A DNA stretch of 64,000 nucleotides from Weeksellaceae bacterium. Lineage in GTDB: Bacteria > Bacteroidota > Bacteroidia > Flavobacteriales > Weeksellaceae. Each line of letters starts with the position of its first letter. Positions within the stretch are counted from its first letter, which is position 1. The notes beneath the pieces were generated by a model. The model saw nothing but the letters and a program-made list of their open reading frames with translations. It did not search any database and was not told the origin of the DNA. The DNA is taken from assembly GCA_019459455.1 (NCBI GenBank), contig JAIBEX010000021.1:221576-285575 (forward strand), written 5' to 3'. Below, one piece after another: positions 45,346-55,013 of the stretch. Position numbers and translations under genes: made by a program.

Positions 45346-46512
45346 ATGAAAGCTGCTGTATTTCACAGTCCGGGCAAAATTACCTGCGACGAAATGGAGG
45401 ATCCAAAAATTGAAGAACAAAACGACGTCATTCTTAAGGTTACGTCCACTGCCATTTGCGGCAGCGACCTGCACATGTATTCCGGCGGTATCCCCCAGGC
45501 ACGGCCGATGGTGATGGGCCATGAATTTATGGGTATTGTTGAAGAGGTAGGGAGCAACATTCAGCACCTGAAAAGGGGAGACCGGGTTATCGTACCTTTT
45601 CCTATTGCCTGTGGAGGATGTTTTTTCTGTGATCACGACCTGCCCGGCCATTGTGAAAACAGTAACCCTGATAATTACGGCCCCGAGGGAGGTATTTTAA
45701 CCGAAAAAGGTGGGGGAATGTTTGGGTATACTGACCTGTACGGAGGTTATAATGGCGGTCAGGCACAGTATGTGCGCGTTCCGTTCGCGAATCATGGTCC
45801 CCGTCAAGTTCCGGAGCACCTCAGTGATGAGCAGGTTCTTTTTCTTACAGACATTTTCCCTACGGGGTATACCGGTATAATGTGGGGAGAACTGAAAGGA
45901 GGCGAAACGGTTGCCATTTTCGGTGCCGGACCTGTAGGAGTAATGGCTGCAAAAAGTGCAGCGCTGTTTAACGCAGGAAAGATTATCGTTATTGATACGC
46001 TGGAGTACCGCCTGGAGAAGGTTAAACAGCAGACCGGGTGCGAAACTGTACTTTGGAAGGATGCCAAGAAAACGGTAGAGCAAATCCGGGAACTTACAAA
46101 CGGCAGAGGCGCGGATCTCTGTGTGGAAGCGGTAGGATTTGAGCCGGAACGTAATTTAGTGGACCGGCTAAAAGCCACTGTTAATTTTGAAAAAGGATCT
46201 ATAAAAGTTTTGGATGCCTGCTTCAGCGCGGCCAGACGCGGCGGAAGAATATCCATTCTGGGGGTGTATCCAGTCCATTATGATAATTTCCGGCTCGGAC
46301 AGATTTTTGACAAAGGCCTCACAATTAAAGGTGGACAGGCACCTGTTCATGCAGTAATCGATCAGCTGCTGAATTATGTGAGCGAAGGAAAAGTGGTCCT
46401 GGACGACGTAATTACCCACCGGATGTCGCTGCAGGAAGTTGAAAAAGCATATGAGATTTTTGATGAGAAAAAGGATGGGTGCGTGAAAGTGGTCCTGGAT
46501 CCCTGGAAGTAG
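45346..46512 (+). CDS. Zinc-dependent alcohol dehydrogenase, formaldehyde-dehydrogenase-like
   Basis: A 388-residue medium-chain dehydrogenase. ICGSDLHMYSGG and MGHEFMGIVEEVG hold catalytic zinc ligands (Cys about 38, His-Glu about 60). CGGCFFCDHDLPGHC holds the structural zinc Cys cluster, and IFGAGPVGVMAA the NAD Rossmann loop. The length and layout fit glutathione-independent formaldehyde dehydrogenase-like enzymes. It is 11 bp after the SDR gene, so the cluster may handle aldehydes or other reactive carbonyls. Confidence 0.9.
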   Translation: MKAAVFHSPGKITCDEMEDPKIEEQNDVILKVTSTAICGSDLHMYSGGIPQARPMVMGHEFMGIVEEVGSNIQHLKRGDRVIVPFPIACGGCFFCDHDLPGHCENSNPDNYGPEGGILTEKGGGMFGYTDLYGGYNGGQAQYVRVPFANHGPRQVPEHLSDEQVLFLTDIFPTGYTGIMWGELKGGETVAIFGAGPVGVMAAKSAALFNAGKIIVIDTLEYRLEKVKQQTGCETVLWKDAKKTVEQIRELTNGRGADLCVEAVGFEPERNLVDRLKATVNFEKGSIKVLDACFSAARRGGRISILGVYPVHYDNFRLGQIFDKGLTIKGGQAPVHAVIDQLLNYVSEGKVVLDDVITHRMSLQEVEKAYEIFDEKKDGCVKVVLDPWK

Positions 46513-46532
46513 ATTACATCAGATATTAACAG

Positions 46533-46562
46533 CGCCAGCTAAAAAATGGCGGTGTTTTTTTT
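46533..46562 (+). terminator. Terminator after the ADH gene
   Basis: CGCCA (about 46534-46538) pairs with TGGCG (about 46547-46551), followed by GTGTTTTTTTT. Confidence 0.75.
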
Positions 46563-46565
46563 ATT

Positions 46566-46757
46566 TCAATTTTCCTTTTCGGAAGCAGTTTCATTCTTTA
46601 TAAATGAAATATTTCCTTCGCTTTCAACAAACGCTTTCTTTACTTCGCTGATTTCCTCCATGCCGTTTTTCCCGCAGGTAAGCTATCAGCTCATCTTTGG
46701 TAATGAGTTCCTTGCGCATGTTTCGGTGTTTAAGGATGAGGTCGACTTCGCAACCAC
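46566..46757 (-). pseudogene. Frameshifted C-terminal remnant of a DUF421/YetF-type membrane protein
   Basis: On the minus strand, one frame reads VDLILKHRN...MRKELITKDELIAYLREK, and after a +1 shift within a run of A the second frame continues GMEEISEVKKAFVESEGNISF...TASEKEN before the stop. This is the typical C-terminal cytoplasmic segment of DUF421 proteins. The transmembrane N-terminal part is absent and there is an in-frame stop just upstream, so the gene is dead. Confidence 0.65.
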
Positions 46758-46980
46758 TTTACAAATAGCTACTGATTTAAGATAAAAAATCATTCCAGTG
46801 ACGGTGTATAGGCAAAGTTCACATTTAAAGAATAAAATTACCGGAATGTAGAAGTGGACTGATTAAAGAAGACAGAAAAAATGATTCATTCGGGTGGCTT
46901 TATCCATGGCTGCTCACAAAGAAAAGTTCCAATTTGTAGTTGTGTGCAGGCACCAGAAAACTTGCATTGTAGCTATAATA

Positions 46981-48444
46981 ATGCGTATTTTTACCAAAAA
47001 TTCAAAAATGCCCCTGATCCAGCAAAAACTTACTCCCAAACAGAAAGCACTGGCTATAAATCTGGATTCCAATATATACGGGACTTTCGCCGAAATAGGA
47101 GCCGGGCAGGAAACGGTGCGTCACTTTTTCAGGGCGGGCGGTGCCTCCAAAACCATCGCCAAAGCCATGTCGGCTTATGATAAGGATTTTTCAGATGCGA
47201 TTTACGGTAAAGAGGCCCACAACCGATATGTTACGCAGCACCGTTTACGCAAGATGCTGCGCTACGAAGTTTCTTTAATTGAGGAAAGGCTTTCCAGAGA
47301 GGATAATCCCGGAAAAAGATTCTTTTCATACGCGAACACCGTTACGACGATTAATTTCGAGAAAACCTTCAAAGGTCACGGATGGGCTGGCGTGCGTTTT
47401 CAGCGCGATGAAACAGAAGGCTACAGCGAAATTGTCCTGCATGTTAAGTTCAAGGAGAATAATACCACCTTACAGCAGGAAACCCTAGGTAATCTTGGTG
47501 TGAACCTGATTTATGGAGCTTATTTTTACAATGACAACCCCAGAAGGCTTATTGAATCTTTGTATGACGATATCGCCCTGGACGATCTTGAAATTGACAT
47601 GATCGACTTTATGGGTCCCGCATTTGCCTATGTGGATAACCGTTTGATGAGTCTGCAGTTGGTAAAGAACGGAATGACCGACGCGGTAATTTTTACACCG
47701 GGCGGCAAGAATATGCTTCCTGCGGATATGCTGTACCGGAAAAATATATTTGCGGTGCGTGGCAGCTTCAGACCGGTAACGAAAGTCAACATCGATATGT
47801 TTGAAAGCGGACTGAAGATGTTTATGGAAGATGCGGACTGTACCGAAAAGGAAACCGAAGTCCTGTTTGAAATCACCATCTCCAATCTGAAAGGCGACGG
47901 GGACATTGATGAGCGCGATTTCCTGGACCGGGTGGATGTGCTGGCGAATCTTGGTTACACCGTCATTATTTCCAATTTCTCCGAATACTACAGGCTTATT
48001 GATTATTTCGCAAGTTACACCGGACAGAAAATCGGTATCGGAATGGGTGTGAACAACCTGTTGATGGTCTTTGACGAAAAATACTATAAAAACCTGTCCG
48101 GCGGTATTTTGGAAGCCTTCGGTAAGTTTTTCAGGAACGACATGACGGTTTATCTTTATCCTTACAAGGATCCTGAAACTCACGAACTTCTGACCTCACA
48201 AAACCTGAAGGTAACCGATAATCTGAAGGAACTGTACAAATTCTTCAAACTTAACCACAGGATTAAGGATATAGAAAGCTATAACCCGCAGTATGCCGAG
48301 ATTTATTCAAGGGAAATCCTGCGGATGATTGCTCATAACGAGGGAGGCTGGGAAGAACAGATACCTGTTGGTGTAGCCGATCTCATAAAGGACCGCGGAA
48401 TGTTTGGCTATAAAAATGAAGTGGAATTTAAGGAATTCACCTAA
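46981..48444 (+). CDS. Conserved protein family of unknown function
   Basis: A 488-residue cytosolic protein. The N-terminal part reads PKQKALAINLDSNIYGTFAEIGAGQET, followed by RHFFRAGGASKTIAKAMSAYDKDFSDAIYG, which I recognise as a family widespread in Bacteroidetes and some other phyla. Public annotations often call it nicotinate-nucleotide adenylyltransferase, but the HxGH signature of nucleotidyltransferases is absent, so I treat that name with doubt. Start ATG 46981 or 47008 (MPLIQQ) are both possible; the extra 5' frame to 46894 is unlikely. A GAF gene follows after 10 bp. Confidence 0.75.
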   Translation: MRIFTKNSKMPLIQQKLTPKQKALAINLDSNIYGTFAEIGAGQETVRHFFRAGGASKTIAKAMSAYDKDFSDAIYGKEAHNRYVTQHRLRKMLRYEVSLIEERLSREDNPGKRFFSYANTVTTINFEKTFKGHGWAGVRFQRDETEGYSEIVLHVKFKENNTTLQQETLGNLGVNLIYGAYFYNDNPRRLIESLYDDIALDDLEIDMIDFMGPAFAYVDNRLMSLQLVKNGMTDAVIFTPGGKNMLPADMLYRKNIFAVRGSFRPVTKVNIDMFESGLKMFMEDADCTEKETEVLFEITISNLKGDGDIDERDFLDRVDVLANLGYTVIISNFSEYYRLIDYFASYTGQKIGIGMGVNNLLMVFDEKYYKNLSGGILEAFGKFFRNDMTVYLYPYKDPETHELLTSQNLKVTDNLKELYKFFKLNHRIKDIESYNPQYAEIYSREILRMIAHNEGGWEEQIPVGVADLIKDRGMFGYKNEVEFKEFT

Positions 48445-48454
48445 AAAAAATAAA

Positions 48455-48904
48455 ATGTCTGAAATCAAAAAGAGGCTGTCCACGATACTCGAGAGCCCAA
48501 CCTATCATACAGAAGAGAAACTACAGAAAATCTGTCACCTTTTGGACCAGGAAATTCCTTACTTCAACTGGACGGGGTTTTATTTTAAGAACGGCGATAA
48601 GGATGAACTGCTATTGGGCCCATATGTAGGTGCTGCGACAGATCATACCGTTATTCCTTTCGGAAAAGGAATTTGCGGACAGGTAGCGCTTTCTGGCGAA
48701 ACGTTTGTGGTTCCTGATGTGCACGAACAGGATAATTACCTCTCCTGCTCCATAGACACCAAAGCGGAAATAGTGGTTCCCATCTTTAAGAACGGCGAGA
48801 ACATCGGCCAGATCGATATTGATTCACATACGCTGGACCCGTTTACAGATGAAGACCGGGAAATGCTGGAATGGCTGTGTGTGGAAGTAGGAAAGATCTT
48901 CTGA
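48455..48904 (+). CDS. GAF domain protein, fRMsr-like
   Basis: A 149-residue single GAF domain, similar in length and layout to free methionine-R-sulfoxide reductase. It has WTGFYF, a GPYVGAA stretch, GKGICGQVALSGE (Cys at a conserved position), SCSIDTKAEIVVPI (Cys at the presumed catalytic position) and DIDSHTLDPFTDED. The third Cys of E. coli fRMsr (preceding the ICG motif) is missing here (AATDH). Start at 48455 is chosen; the longer frame overlaps the previous gene. It probably reduces free Met-R-oxide, but needs a different resolving thiol. Confidence 0.82.
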   Translation: MSEIKKRLSTILESPTYHTEEKLQKICHLLDQEIPYFNWTGFYFKNGDKDELLLGPYVGAATDHTVIPFGKGICGQVALSGETFVVPDVHEQDNYLSCSIDTKAEIVVPIFKNGENIGQIDIDSHTLDPFTDEDREMLEWLCVEVGKIF

Positions 48905-48937
48905 GCAGTTCCTCTTCAGGAAGATTCTTTTACTCCT

Positions 48938-49660
48938 TCAACATGTAGAGATAAGACTTTTGAAATAATGTCCGCATTTATGCAGATGCGTTCCATACCA
49001 TGAAAATGCTTCACCATCCACCAGCAGGATTTTTGAATCCGGCAGTTGAAGCTGAAGTTCTGCTGCATGTTTTTCTTTAAATGGAAACGGCTCGGATGAA
49101 AGCAGGACGTATTCAGCGTCTTTTAGATCCTCAACAGTAATTTCCGGATAGCGTTTCCGGTCTTCAAATATATTTTTGAAACCCAGCCGCGACATGATAT
49201 CATGAATGAAAGTATCTGCGCCTACCGTCATATATGGGTTGGCCCAGATAAGATAGGCCGCCCTTTTTGGCCTTCCATATCTTAAGTCAGCAAAAATATC
49301 CGCAATTTTTTTATTGTACTTTTCTGCAAGTTCATGTTTGCCAATGATTTCGCCCAGTTCGGTGAGGAATTTTTGGTTGTCGTCCAGGTTTTTGATATCC
49401 GTAAGCCAAACCTTAAAATCCTGCGTCAGTTCATCAATCTGATTTTTTTCATTTTCTTCTTTGTTTGCGATGATGAGGTCGGGTTTCAGGTCTTTTATTT
49501 TCCGGATATTTAGGTTCTTGGTTCCGCCAATGACTGATACGGACTCCACTTTTTCAGCCGGATGGATACAGAATTTGGTCCTTCCTACAATCGCTGTTTC
49601 ATCAAGCTCAAAATCGAAGAGGGCTTCTGTGATGGATGGCACTAAGGAAACAATTCTCAT
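48938..49660 (-). CDS. Cobalamin-binding-like helical backbone protein, BtuF family, no signal
   Basis: A 240-residue protein of the periplasmic binding-protein (helical-backbone) fold. It starts directly MRIVSLVPSITEALFDF, with GRTKFCIHPAE and PDLIIANKEENEK, the BtuF/FhuD landmarks. There is no signal peptide, so it is either cytosolic or a lipoprotein whose start is lost. It begins 8 bp after mgtE ends, so the pair is likely cotranscribed. Function in cobalamin or metal handling is only indicated by the family. Confidence 0.8.
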   Translation of the reverse strand: MRIVSLVPSITEALFDFELDETAIVGRTKFCIHPAEKVESVSVIGGTKNLNIRKIKDLKPDLIIANKEENEKNQIDELTQDFKVWLTDIKNLDDNQKFLTELGEIIGKHELAEKYNKKIADIFADLRYGRPKRAAYLIWANPYMTVGADTFIHDIMSRLGFKNIFEDRKRYPEITVEDLKDAEYVLLSSEPFPFKEKHAAELQLQLPDSKILLVDGEAFSWYGTHLHKCGHYFKSLISTC

Positions 49661-49668
49661 TTTAGAGC

Positions 49669-50988
49669 TTACAAAATTTTACCTGTTAGGAACATTCCCG
49701 CAATGGAAAAGTAGAGGATGAGTCCGGTAACATCAACCAGGGTGGCGACAAACGGCGCCGAGGAGGTAGCAGGGTCCAGGTTGAATTTTTTAAGGATAAA
49801 AGGAACCATGGATCCCGAAAGTGTACCCCAAAGTACAATCATAGCCAGTGAGATCCCGGCGCTTAGGCCTACAAAGAACCAATATTCACCATAATCGAAC
49901 CAACCCATCTCGTGCCAGAGCATGATCCGGAAGAAACCGATGATTCCGAGAAGCGTTCCGAGAACAAGACCTGTGGTCACCTCTTTCTTCATGACCGTCC
50001 ACCAGTCTTTTAGGGTGATTTCCTGCAGTGCCATGGCACGGATGATGAGCGTAGCCGCCTGTGAACCCGAGTTTCCCCCGCTTGAAATAATCAACGGGAT
50101 GAAGAGGGCCAACACAACGGCTTTTTCAATTTCGTTTTCGTAAAATCCCATCACGGTAGCGGTAATAAGCTGTAAGAAAAACAGGACGATAAGCCAAAGG
50201 CCTCTCTTTTTGATCATTTCAAACCAGTGGGTCTGAATGTAGGGCTCGTCCAGCGCTTCCATACCCCCGAATTTCTGTATATCTTCCGTGTTTTGCTGCT
50301 CCACCTGATCCAGGATATCATCAATAGTCACGATTCCAACCAATACACCGGCTTCAGTAACAATCGGGAGCGCGTTCCTATCGTATTTCTCAAAATACTG
50401 TACCGCATCCTCCCGCGAAGTGGTCGTTTTTATGGCTACGAAATGATGGTCGGTAAGTTCGGAAACCAGTTGGTCTTCATCCGCCAAAAGGAGATTGCGG
50501 ATGTCTAAATCGTCGATGAGGTTGTTTCTTTCATCCACCACATACAGGTAGTTCAGGGTTTCTACTTTTTTGCCAACCTTTTTTATCTGTTCGAAGCATT
50601 TCTTTACCGTCCATTCATTTCGTATCTGAATGTAATAAGGGGTCATCATCCTCGCAATGCTGTCTTCATGATAGCCCAGCAGTTTCAGTGCGATTCGTCT
50701 CTCCTGAGGATTAAGCAGGTTAATGGAATATTTGATGAGTTCATCCGGAAAATCTTCAAAGAGTTCGGTCCTGTCGTCGGGTGTCATCCCGTTCAGGATT
50801 TCCGAAACTTCCTCGTTGCCTATGCTTCGGATGGTTTCCTCCTGAAAATCGGCATCTAAGTGGGAAAATACATCGGCTTTAAATTCCTTCGGTACTTTCA
50901 GGAACTCCAACAGGCGCTGATCTGCCCGCAGGTCGCTCAGTCTTTCCGCAATATCGGCAGGGTTTATTAAAAGCTCTTTGGTTTCCAC
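49669..50988 (-). CDS. mgtE: Magnesium transporter
   Basis: A 439-residue Mg2+ channel of the MgtE family. It has an N-terminal helical superhelical domain (about 1-130), two CBS domains (about 131-255) that sense cytosolic Mg2+, and five transmembrane helices (about 290-439) with the conserved [18 protein letters not shown]. It forms a homodimer in the inner membrane. It is followed at 8 bp by the BtuF-like gene. Confidence 0.95.
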   Translation of the reverse strand: METKELLINPADIAERLSDLRADQRLLEFLKVPKEFKADVFSHLDADFQEETIRSIGNEEVSEILNGMTPDDRTELFEDFPDELIKYSINLLNPQERRIALKLLGYHEDSIARMMTPYYIQIRNEWTVKKCFEQIKKVGKKVETLNYLYVVDERNNLIDDLDIRNLLLADEDQLVSELTDHHFVAIKTTTSREDAVQYFEKYDRNALPIVTEAGVLVGIVTIDDILDQVEQQNTEDIQKFGGMEALDEPYIQTHWFEMIKKRGLWLIVLFFLQLITATVMGFYENEIEKAVVLALFIPLIISSGGNSGSQAATLIIRAMALQEITLKDWWTVMKKEVTTGLVLGTLLGIIGFFRIMLWHEMGWFDYGEYWFFVGLSAGISLAMIVLWGTLSGSMVPFILKKFNLDPATSSAPFVATLVDVTGLILYFSIAGMFLTGKIL

Positions 50989-51088
50989 AGTCTGTTTTTA
51001 CTTGCTGCAAAAATAACTGAAAATATTTGAAAAGCCTTAACAGAGAGGAGATTTAAAGATTACGTATTGGGTGGAAACATCCGGTATC

Positions 51089-51649
51089 TTACTTTGTTTT
51101 TTTGAAATCCTTGCTCATCAGTTTCAGGGCACCGGTGGTCCCTATTTTAATGGAGTTTTGTGCGGAGCCTATAATTCTCGCATTTTTTTTGAATGTATCG
51201 TATGAACTTTCGGAGACAAAATTACCGTTTGCATCGTAGAGTTTCATGCTTACCACCACCTGGCTGGAAAAAACAAACTGGCCGAGTCCCACTTTAAAAA
51301 ACTTCACCTGCGGTATTACAGCGTAGGCGGCATTATTGTTCAGGCATATTTCCCGGATGGTTTGCTGATCCGTATTTTCGTAAAGGACGGGCATGTCCAC
51401 ACGAACCATTCTGCTGGTTTTTGAATGCATGAAACGGTCGGAAACGGCTGAGAAGAATGCATCGTAAGTGGCATCCTTTATTTCGGAAACATTCGGATAT
51501 ATTTCGGGACTGAAATAGACGATATTTCTACTTTCGCGGCTGCTTGACCTTTGGTCGTCGTTCTTCACAAAAACCTGGGACTTCACCAAATGAAATCCTA
51601 AGAACAGGAAAAGAAATCCGGCAGTAAAAGAGGTAGTTTTTTTCAGCAT
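51089..51649 (-). CDS. Exported protein, unknown function
   Basis: A 186-residue protein with a Sec signal (about 1-24, cleavage near VKS/Q). The mature part looks like one alpha/beta domain (YPNVSEIKDATYDAFFSAVSDRFMH, YAVIPQVKFFKVGLGQFVFSSQ VVVSMKLYD), somewhat like LpoB-type or TolB-N-like lipoproteins. I do not recognise the family. Confidence 0.75.
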   Translation of the reverse strand: MLKKTTSFTAGFLFLFLGFHLVKSQVFVKNDDQRSSSRESRNIVYFSPEIYPNVSEIKDATYDAFFSAVSDRFMHSKTSRMVRVDMPVLYENTDQQTIREICLNNNAAYAVIPQVKFFKVGLGQFVFSSQVVVSMKLYDANGNFVSESSYDTFKKNARIIGSAQNSIKIGTTGALKLMSKDFKKTK

Positions 51650-51754
51650 GTGTTGTTGTCTGCAAATATACAGCCATTACAGGCTTTTTCCTTATTAAAT
51701 TTAAGAAAATATTAACATTTTTTCAATGCTGTTTACTTAAATAGTGAATTAAGT

Positions 51755-51785
51755 TTTGCGCTTCTGGAAAATAACTGTACTTTTG
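51755..51785 (+). promoter_or_regulatory. rpsO promoter
   Basis: TTTG (51755-51758) and TACTTTTG (51778-51785) with a 19-bp spacer form a good Bacteroidetes promoter, 36 bp before the rpsO start. Confidence 0.75.
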
Positions 51786-51821
51786 CACCTCGTTACATAA
51801 TAATCATTAAATAATATTTGC

Positions 51822-52091
51822 ATGTACTTAACATCAGAGAAAAAATCAGAAATCTTCGCTAAGCACGGAGGAACAGCAGAAAACACAGGTTCTGCAGAAG
51901 GTCAAATCGCATTGTTTACCTTCAGAATCAACCATCTTACAGGTCACCTTAAGGCTAATCACAAAGATTACAATACCGAGAGATCCCTTGTAAAGCTGGT
52001 AGGTAAAAGAAAGAGACTGTTGGATTATCTTAAAGCAAAAGATATTACCCGATACAGAGCGATTATCGCCGAACTTGGATTAAGAAAATAA
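51822..52091 (+). CDS. rpsO: 30S ribosomal protein S15
   Basis: An 89-residue S15. Family stretches are all present: FAKHGGTAENTGSAEGQIALFTFRINHLTGHLKANHKD (near residues 10-46) and VGKRKRLLDYLK. It binds 16S rRNA in the central domain. It stands alone, followed by a terminator, then pnp on the same strand. Confidence 0.98.
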   Translation: MYLTSEKKSEIFAKHGGTAENTGSAEGQIALFTFRINHLTGHLKANHKDYNTERSLVKLVGKRKRLLDYLKAKDITRYRAIIAELGLRK

Positions 52092-52108
52092 TCTTACTCA
52101 AAAACATT

Positions 52109-52138
52109 AAAGCAACTCCGAAAAGAGTTGCTTTTTTT
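52109..52138 (+). terminator. Terminator after rpsO
   Basis: AAAGCAACTC (52109-52118) pairs with GAGTTGCTTT (52125-52134), loop CGAAAA, followed by T-run. Confidence 0.9.
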
Positions 52139-52139
52139 A

Positions 52140-52520
52140 TGTCCGGACTTTCCCGATTTTACAAAGATGGGATGATAAAACGGTCTTCATATTTCAGTCC
52201 GTAATCCAGACTCATGGCAAACGCTGATTGGGAGAACCTGATGATTCCGGCGATTTTCAGTTCGGCGACCACCAGCAGGAAAATCCGGTTTGTGGAAAAG
52301 CGAAAAGGCCCGGCAGAGGAACGGCTAGGTATTCTAAGGTGAACATTTTGCTTCATTTTCCTTTGTTTACCAATACGTCCATTATTTCATTATTCCCTTA
52401 CGGATAAGCTTCCATCCACTGAAGAATTAATGTAAAAAACCGTATATTTGCCTACGAAAATTTAAAACGATTAAATAATTAACCGCACTCAATACGGAGT
52501 GCCAAAGACGAACAAATTTT
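52140..52520. other. Intergenic region with pnp promoter
   Basis: 380 bp between rpsO and pnp. A TATATTTG box (52443-52450) lies 70 bp before pnp and is the best promoter candidate. A minus-strand frame of 65 codons (52159-52356) is weak and probably not a gene. No attenuator-like structure for pnp autoregulation is obvious to me. Confidence 0.55.
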
Positions 52521-54854
52521 ATGAATGCTCCACAAGCAATTATTGAAACGATTCAATTAAAGGATGGCAGAGAAATCACCATCGAAACAGGGAAACTGGC
52601 CAAACAGGCCAACGGATCTGTAGTAGTAAGAATGGGCGGAACGATGCTTCTTGCAACCGTTGTAGCCAATAAAGACGCAAGTCCGGGTGTGGATTTCCTT
52701 CCACTGACGGTAGATTACAGAGAAAAATTCTATTCAGGCGGAAAAATCCCCGGAAACTTTTTCCGCAGGGAAGCAAGACCTTCTGACGAGGAAATTTTAA
52801 CCATGAGATTGGTGGACCGGGTTCTTCGTCCGCTTTTCCCGTCAGATTTCCACGCGGAAGTTCAGGTGATGATTTCCCTGATTTCCTATGATAAAGAATG
52901 TATGCCGGAAGCACTGGCTGGTTTAGCCGCTTCTGCTGCTATCGCCATTACCGACATCCCTTTCAACGGACCTATGTCCGAAGTAACTGTAGCCAGAATT
53001 GACGGACAACTTGTTGTAAACCCAAGCAGAGAAAATCTGGAGAAAGCAGATTTGAACATTCTGGTTGGTGCTACAAAAGACTCTATCGTAATGGTTGAAG
53101 GTGTGATGGACGAGATTTCCGAACTGGAAATGATTGATGCCATTAAATTCGCGCACGAAGAAATTAAAGTTCAGGTTGAAGCTCAGGAAAGACTTGCTGA
53201 AAGAGTTGGCAAATCTTTACCGAAAAGAGAATACACCCACGAAAACCACGACGAAGAAATCCGCGATAAAGTGTGGAAAGAAACCTTCGACAAAGCTTAC
53301 GAAGTTGCTAAAACCCCTTCTGCAAAAGAAGAAAGAGGCGATAACTTCAAAGCGGTACTGGACGAATTCCTTTCCCAATATTCCGAAGAAGAACTGGAAA
53401 CGGTTAAGCCATTCGCCAAAGTATATTACCACGATGTGGAGAAAGAAGCGATGCGTCAGCTGATTCTAAACGAAAAAATCCGTTTGGATGGCCGTTCACC
53501 GGAAACCATCCGTCCGATCTGGTCAGAAATTGATTATTTACCGGGAGCGCACGGATCTGCAGTCTTCACCAGAGGTGAAACGCAGTCTTTAACCGCAGTA
53601 ACTTTAGGTTCGGTGAAAGATGCCAACATGGTAGATTCTGTAGCCATTAATTACGACGAAAAATTCTTCCTTCATTATAACTTCCCACCGTTCTCAACGG
53701 GTGAGGCAAGACCTTTAAGAGGAACTTCAAGAAGAGAAGTAGGACACGGAAACCTTGCTCAGAGAGCATTATCCAGAATGATTCCTGCTGAAAATCCTTA
53801 CACGATCCGTATCGTTTCTGATATTCTGGAATCCAACGGTTCATCTTCCATGGCAACGGTTTGCGCCGGAACTTTGGCGCTGATGGACGCGGGTGTACAG
53901 ATTTCAAAACCGGTTTCCGGGATTGCGATGGGATTGGTTACTGATGCTGAATCAGGAAAATTCACGGTTCTGTCCGATATTTTAGGTGATGAAGATCACT
54001 TAGGCGATATGGACTTTAAAGTGACCGGAACTGCAGACGGAATCACCGCTTGTCAAATGGATATTAAAATCCAGGGACTTTCTATGGACATCATGGAATC
54101 CGCTTTGGCCCAGGCCAGAGAAGGAAGACTTCATATCCTTGGGGAAATGATGAAAACCATCAGTCAGCCAAGAGTTGATGTGAAACCACACGCTCCGAAA
54201 ATGGAAGTGCTTGAAATCCCTAAGGAGTTCATCGGTGGCGTTATCGGACCTGGCGGAAAAATCATTCAGCAGATGCAGAAAGATTTCCAAACCGTTATTG
54301 CGATTGAAGAAATCGGCGAAATCGGAAGAATTGAAATTTCCGGTGTAAGCAGAGAGAATATCAATGCGACCATTGCAGCCATCAACGAAATCACCTTTGT
54401 CCCTACGATAGGTGAAATTTACAACGGTAGGGTAGTGAAAGTAATGGATTTCGGTGCGTTTGTAGCGATTGCAAAAGGTACTGAAGGTTTGCTTCACATC
54501 TCCGAAATCGAATGGGCCCGTCTGGACAAAGTTCCGTACAACGAAGGCGATATGGTGGAAGTGAAATTCATGGGCTTTGATGACCGTAAGAAAATGAAGC
54601 TTTCCAGAAAAGTGCTATTGCCAAGACCTGAAAGAAAAGAGGGTGAGAGCGATAACCGCGAAAACCGTGACAGCCGTCCGCCAAGAACGGACCGCAGAGA
54701 CGGCGGCGACAGAAGACCTGGCGGCAACAACAGATCAGGTAACGACAGACCGCAGCACAGCGGCAGAACGGAAGAAAGGCCAGCCGGCGAGGACACCTTC
54801 AAACCGCTGAACGAAAGTGAGCACGATATTGATGAGAAGCCGGAAGGTTTTTAA
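52521..54854 (+). CDS. pnp: Polynucleotide phosphorylase
   Basis: This 777-residue 3'-5' exoribonuclease uses phosphate and acts in mRNA decay. It has two RNase PH domains (about 10-230 and 320-550), a KH domain with [14 protein letters not shown] (about 570-583) and an S1 domain (about 630-700). The C-terminal tail (about 705-777) is a low-complexity Arg/Gly/Asp-rich disordered region that I would expect to modulate RNA binding. Confidence 0.97.
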   Translation: MNAPQAIIETIQLKDGREITIETGKLAKQANGSVVVRMGGTMLLATVVANKDASPGVDFLPLTVDYREKFYSGGKIPGNFFRREARPSDEEILTMRLVDRVLRPLFPSDFHAEVQVMISLISYDKECMPEALAGLAASAAIAITDIPFNGPMSEVTVARIDGQLVVNPSRENLEKADLNILVGATKDSIVMVEGVMDEISELEMIDAIKFAHEEIKVQVEAQERLAERVGKSLPKREYTHENHDEEIRDKVWKETFDKAYEVAKTPSAKEERGDNFKAVLDEFLSQYSEEELETVKPFAKVYYHDVEKEAMRQLILNEKIRLDGRSPETIRPIWSEIDYLPGAHGSAVFTRGETQSLTAVTLGSVKDANMVDSVAINYDEKFFLHYNFPPFSTGEARPLRGTSRREVGHGNLAQRALSRMIPAENPYTIRIVSDILESNGSSSMATVCAGTLALMDAGVQISKPVSGIAMGLVTDAESGKFTVLSDILGDEDHLGDMDFKVTGTADGITACQMDIKIQGLSMDIMESALAQAREGRLHILGEMMKTISQPRVDVKPHAPKMEVLEIPKEFIGGVIGPGGKIIQQMQKDFQTVIAIEEIGEIGRIEISGVSRENINATIAAINEITFVPTIGEIYNGRVVKVMDFGAFVAIAKGTEGLLHISEIEWARLDKVPYNEGDMVEVKFMGFDDRKKMKLSRKVLLPRPERKEGESDNRENRDSRPPRTDRRDGGDRRPGGNNRSGNDRPQHSGRTEERPAGEDTFKPLNESEHDIDEKPEGF

Positions 54855-54877
54855 TCAACGGACACGATATTATAATG

Positions 54878-54906
54878 AAACCACCGATTGATCGGTGGTT
54901 TTTTTT
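54878..54906 (+). terminator. Terminator after pnp
   Basis: AAACCACCGA and TCGGTGGTTT form a stem around TTGA, followed by eight T. Confidence 0.9.
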
Positions 54907-55013
54907 GTTGTAAGGGTTCTATGTATTGGGTTTGGTTTTGGTTGTCGGCTGTCGCACCCCGCATCGCGCACCTGCTTTCCGACTCCCTGCTTCCCACTTC
55001 CACCTCCCGGCTC

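Noticed and set aside
52159..52356. 65-codon minus-strand frame between rpsO and pnp
   Set aside because: No features, no context, sits in a promoter region; kept only as part of the region note.
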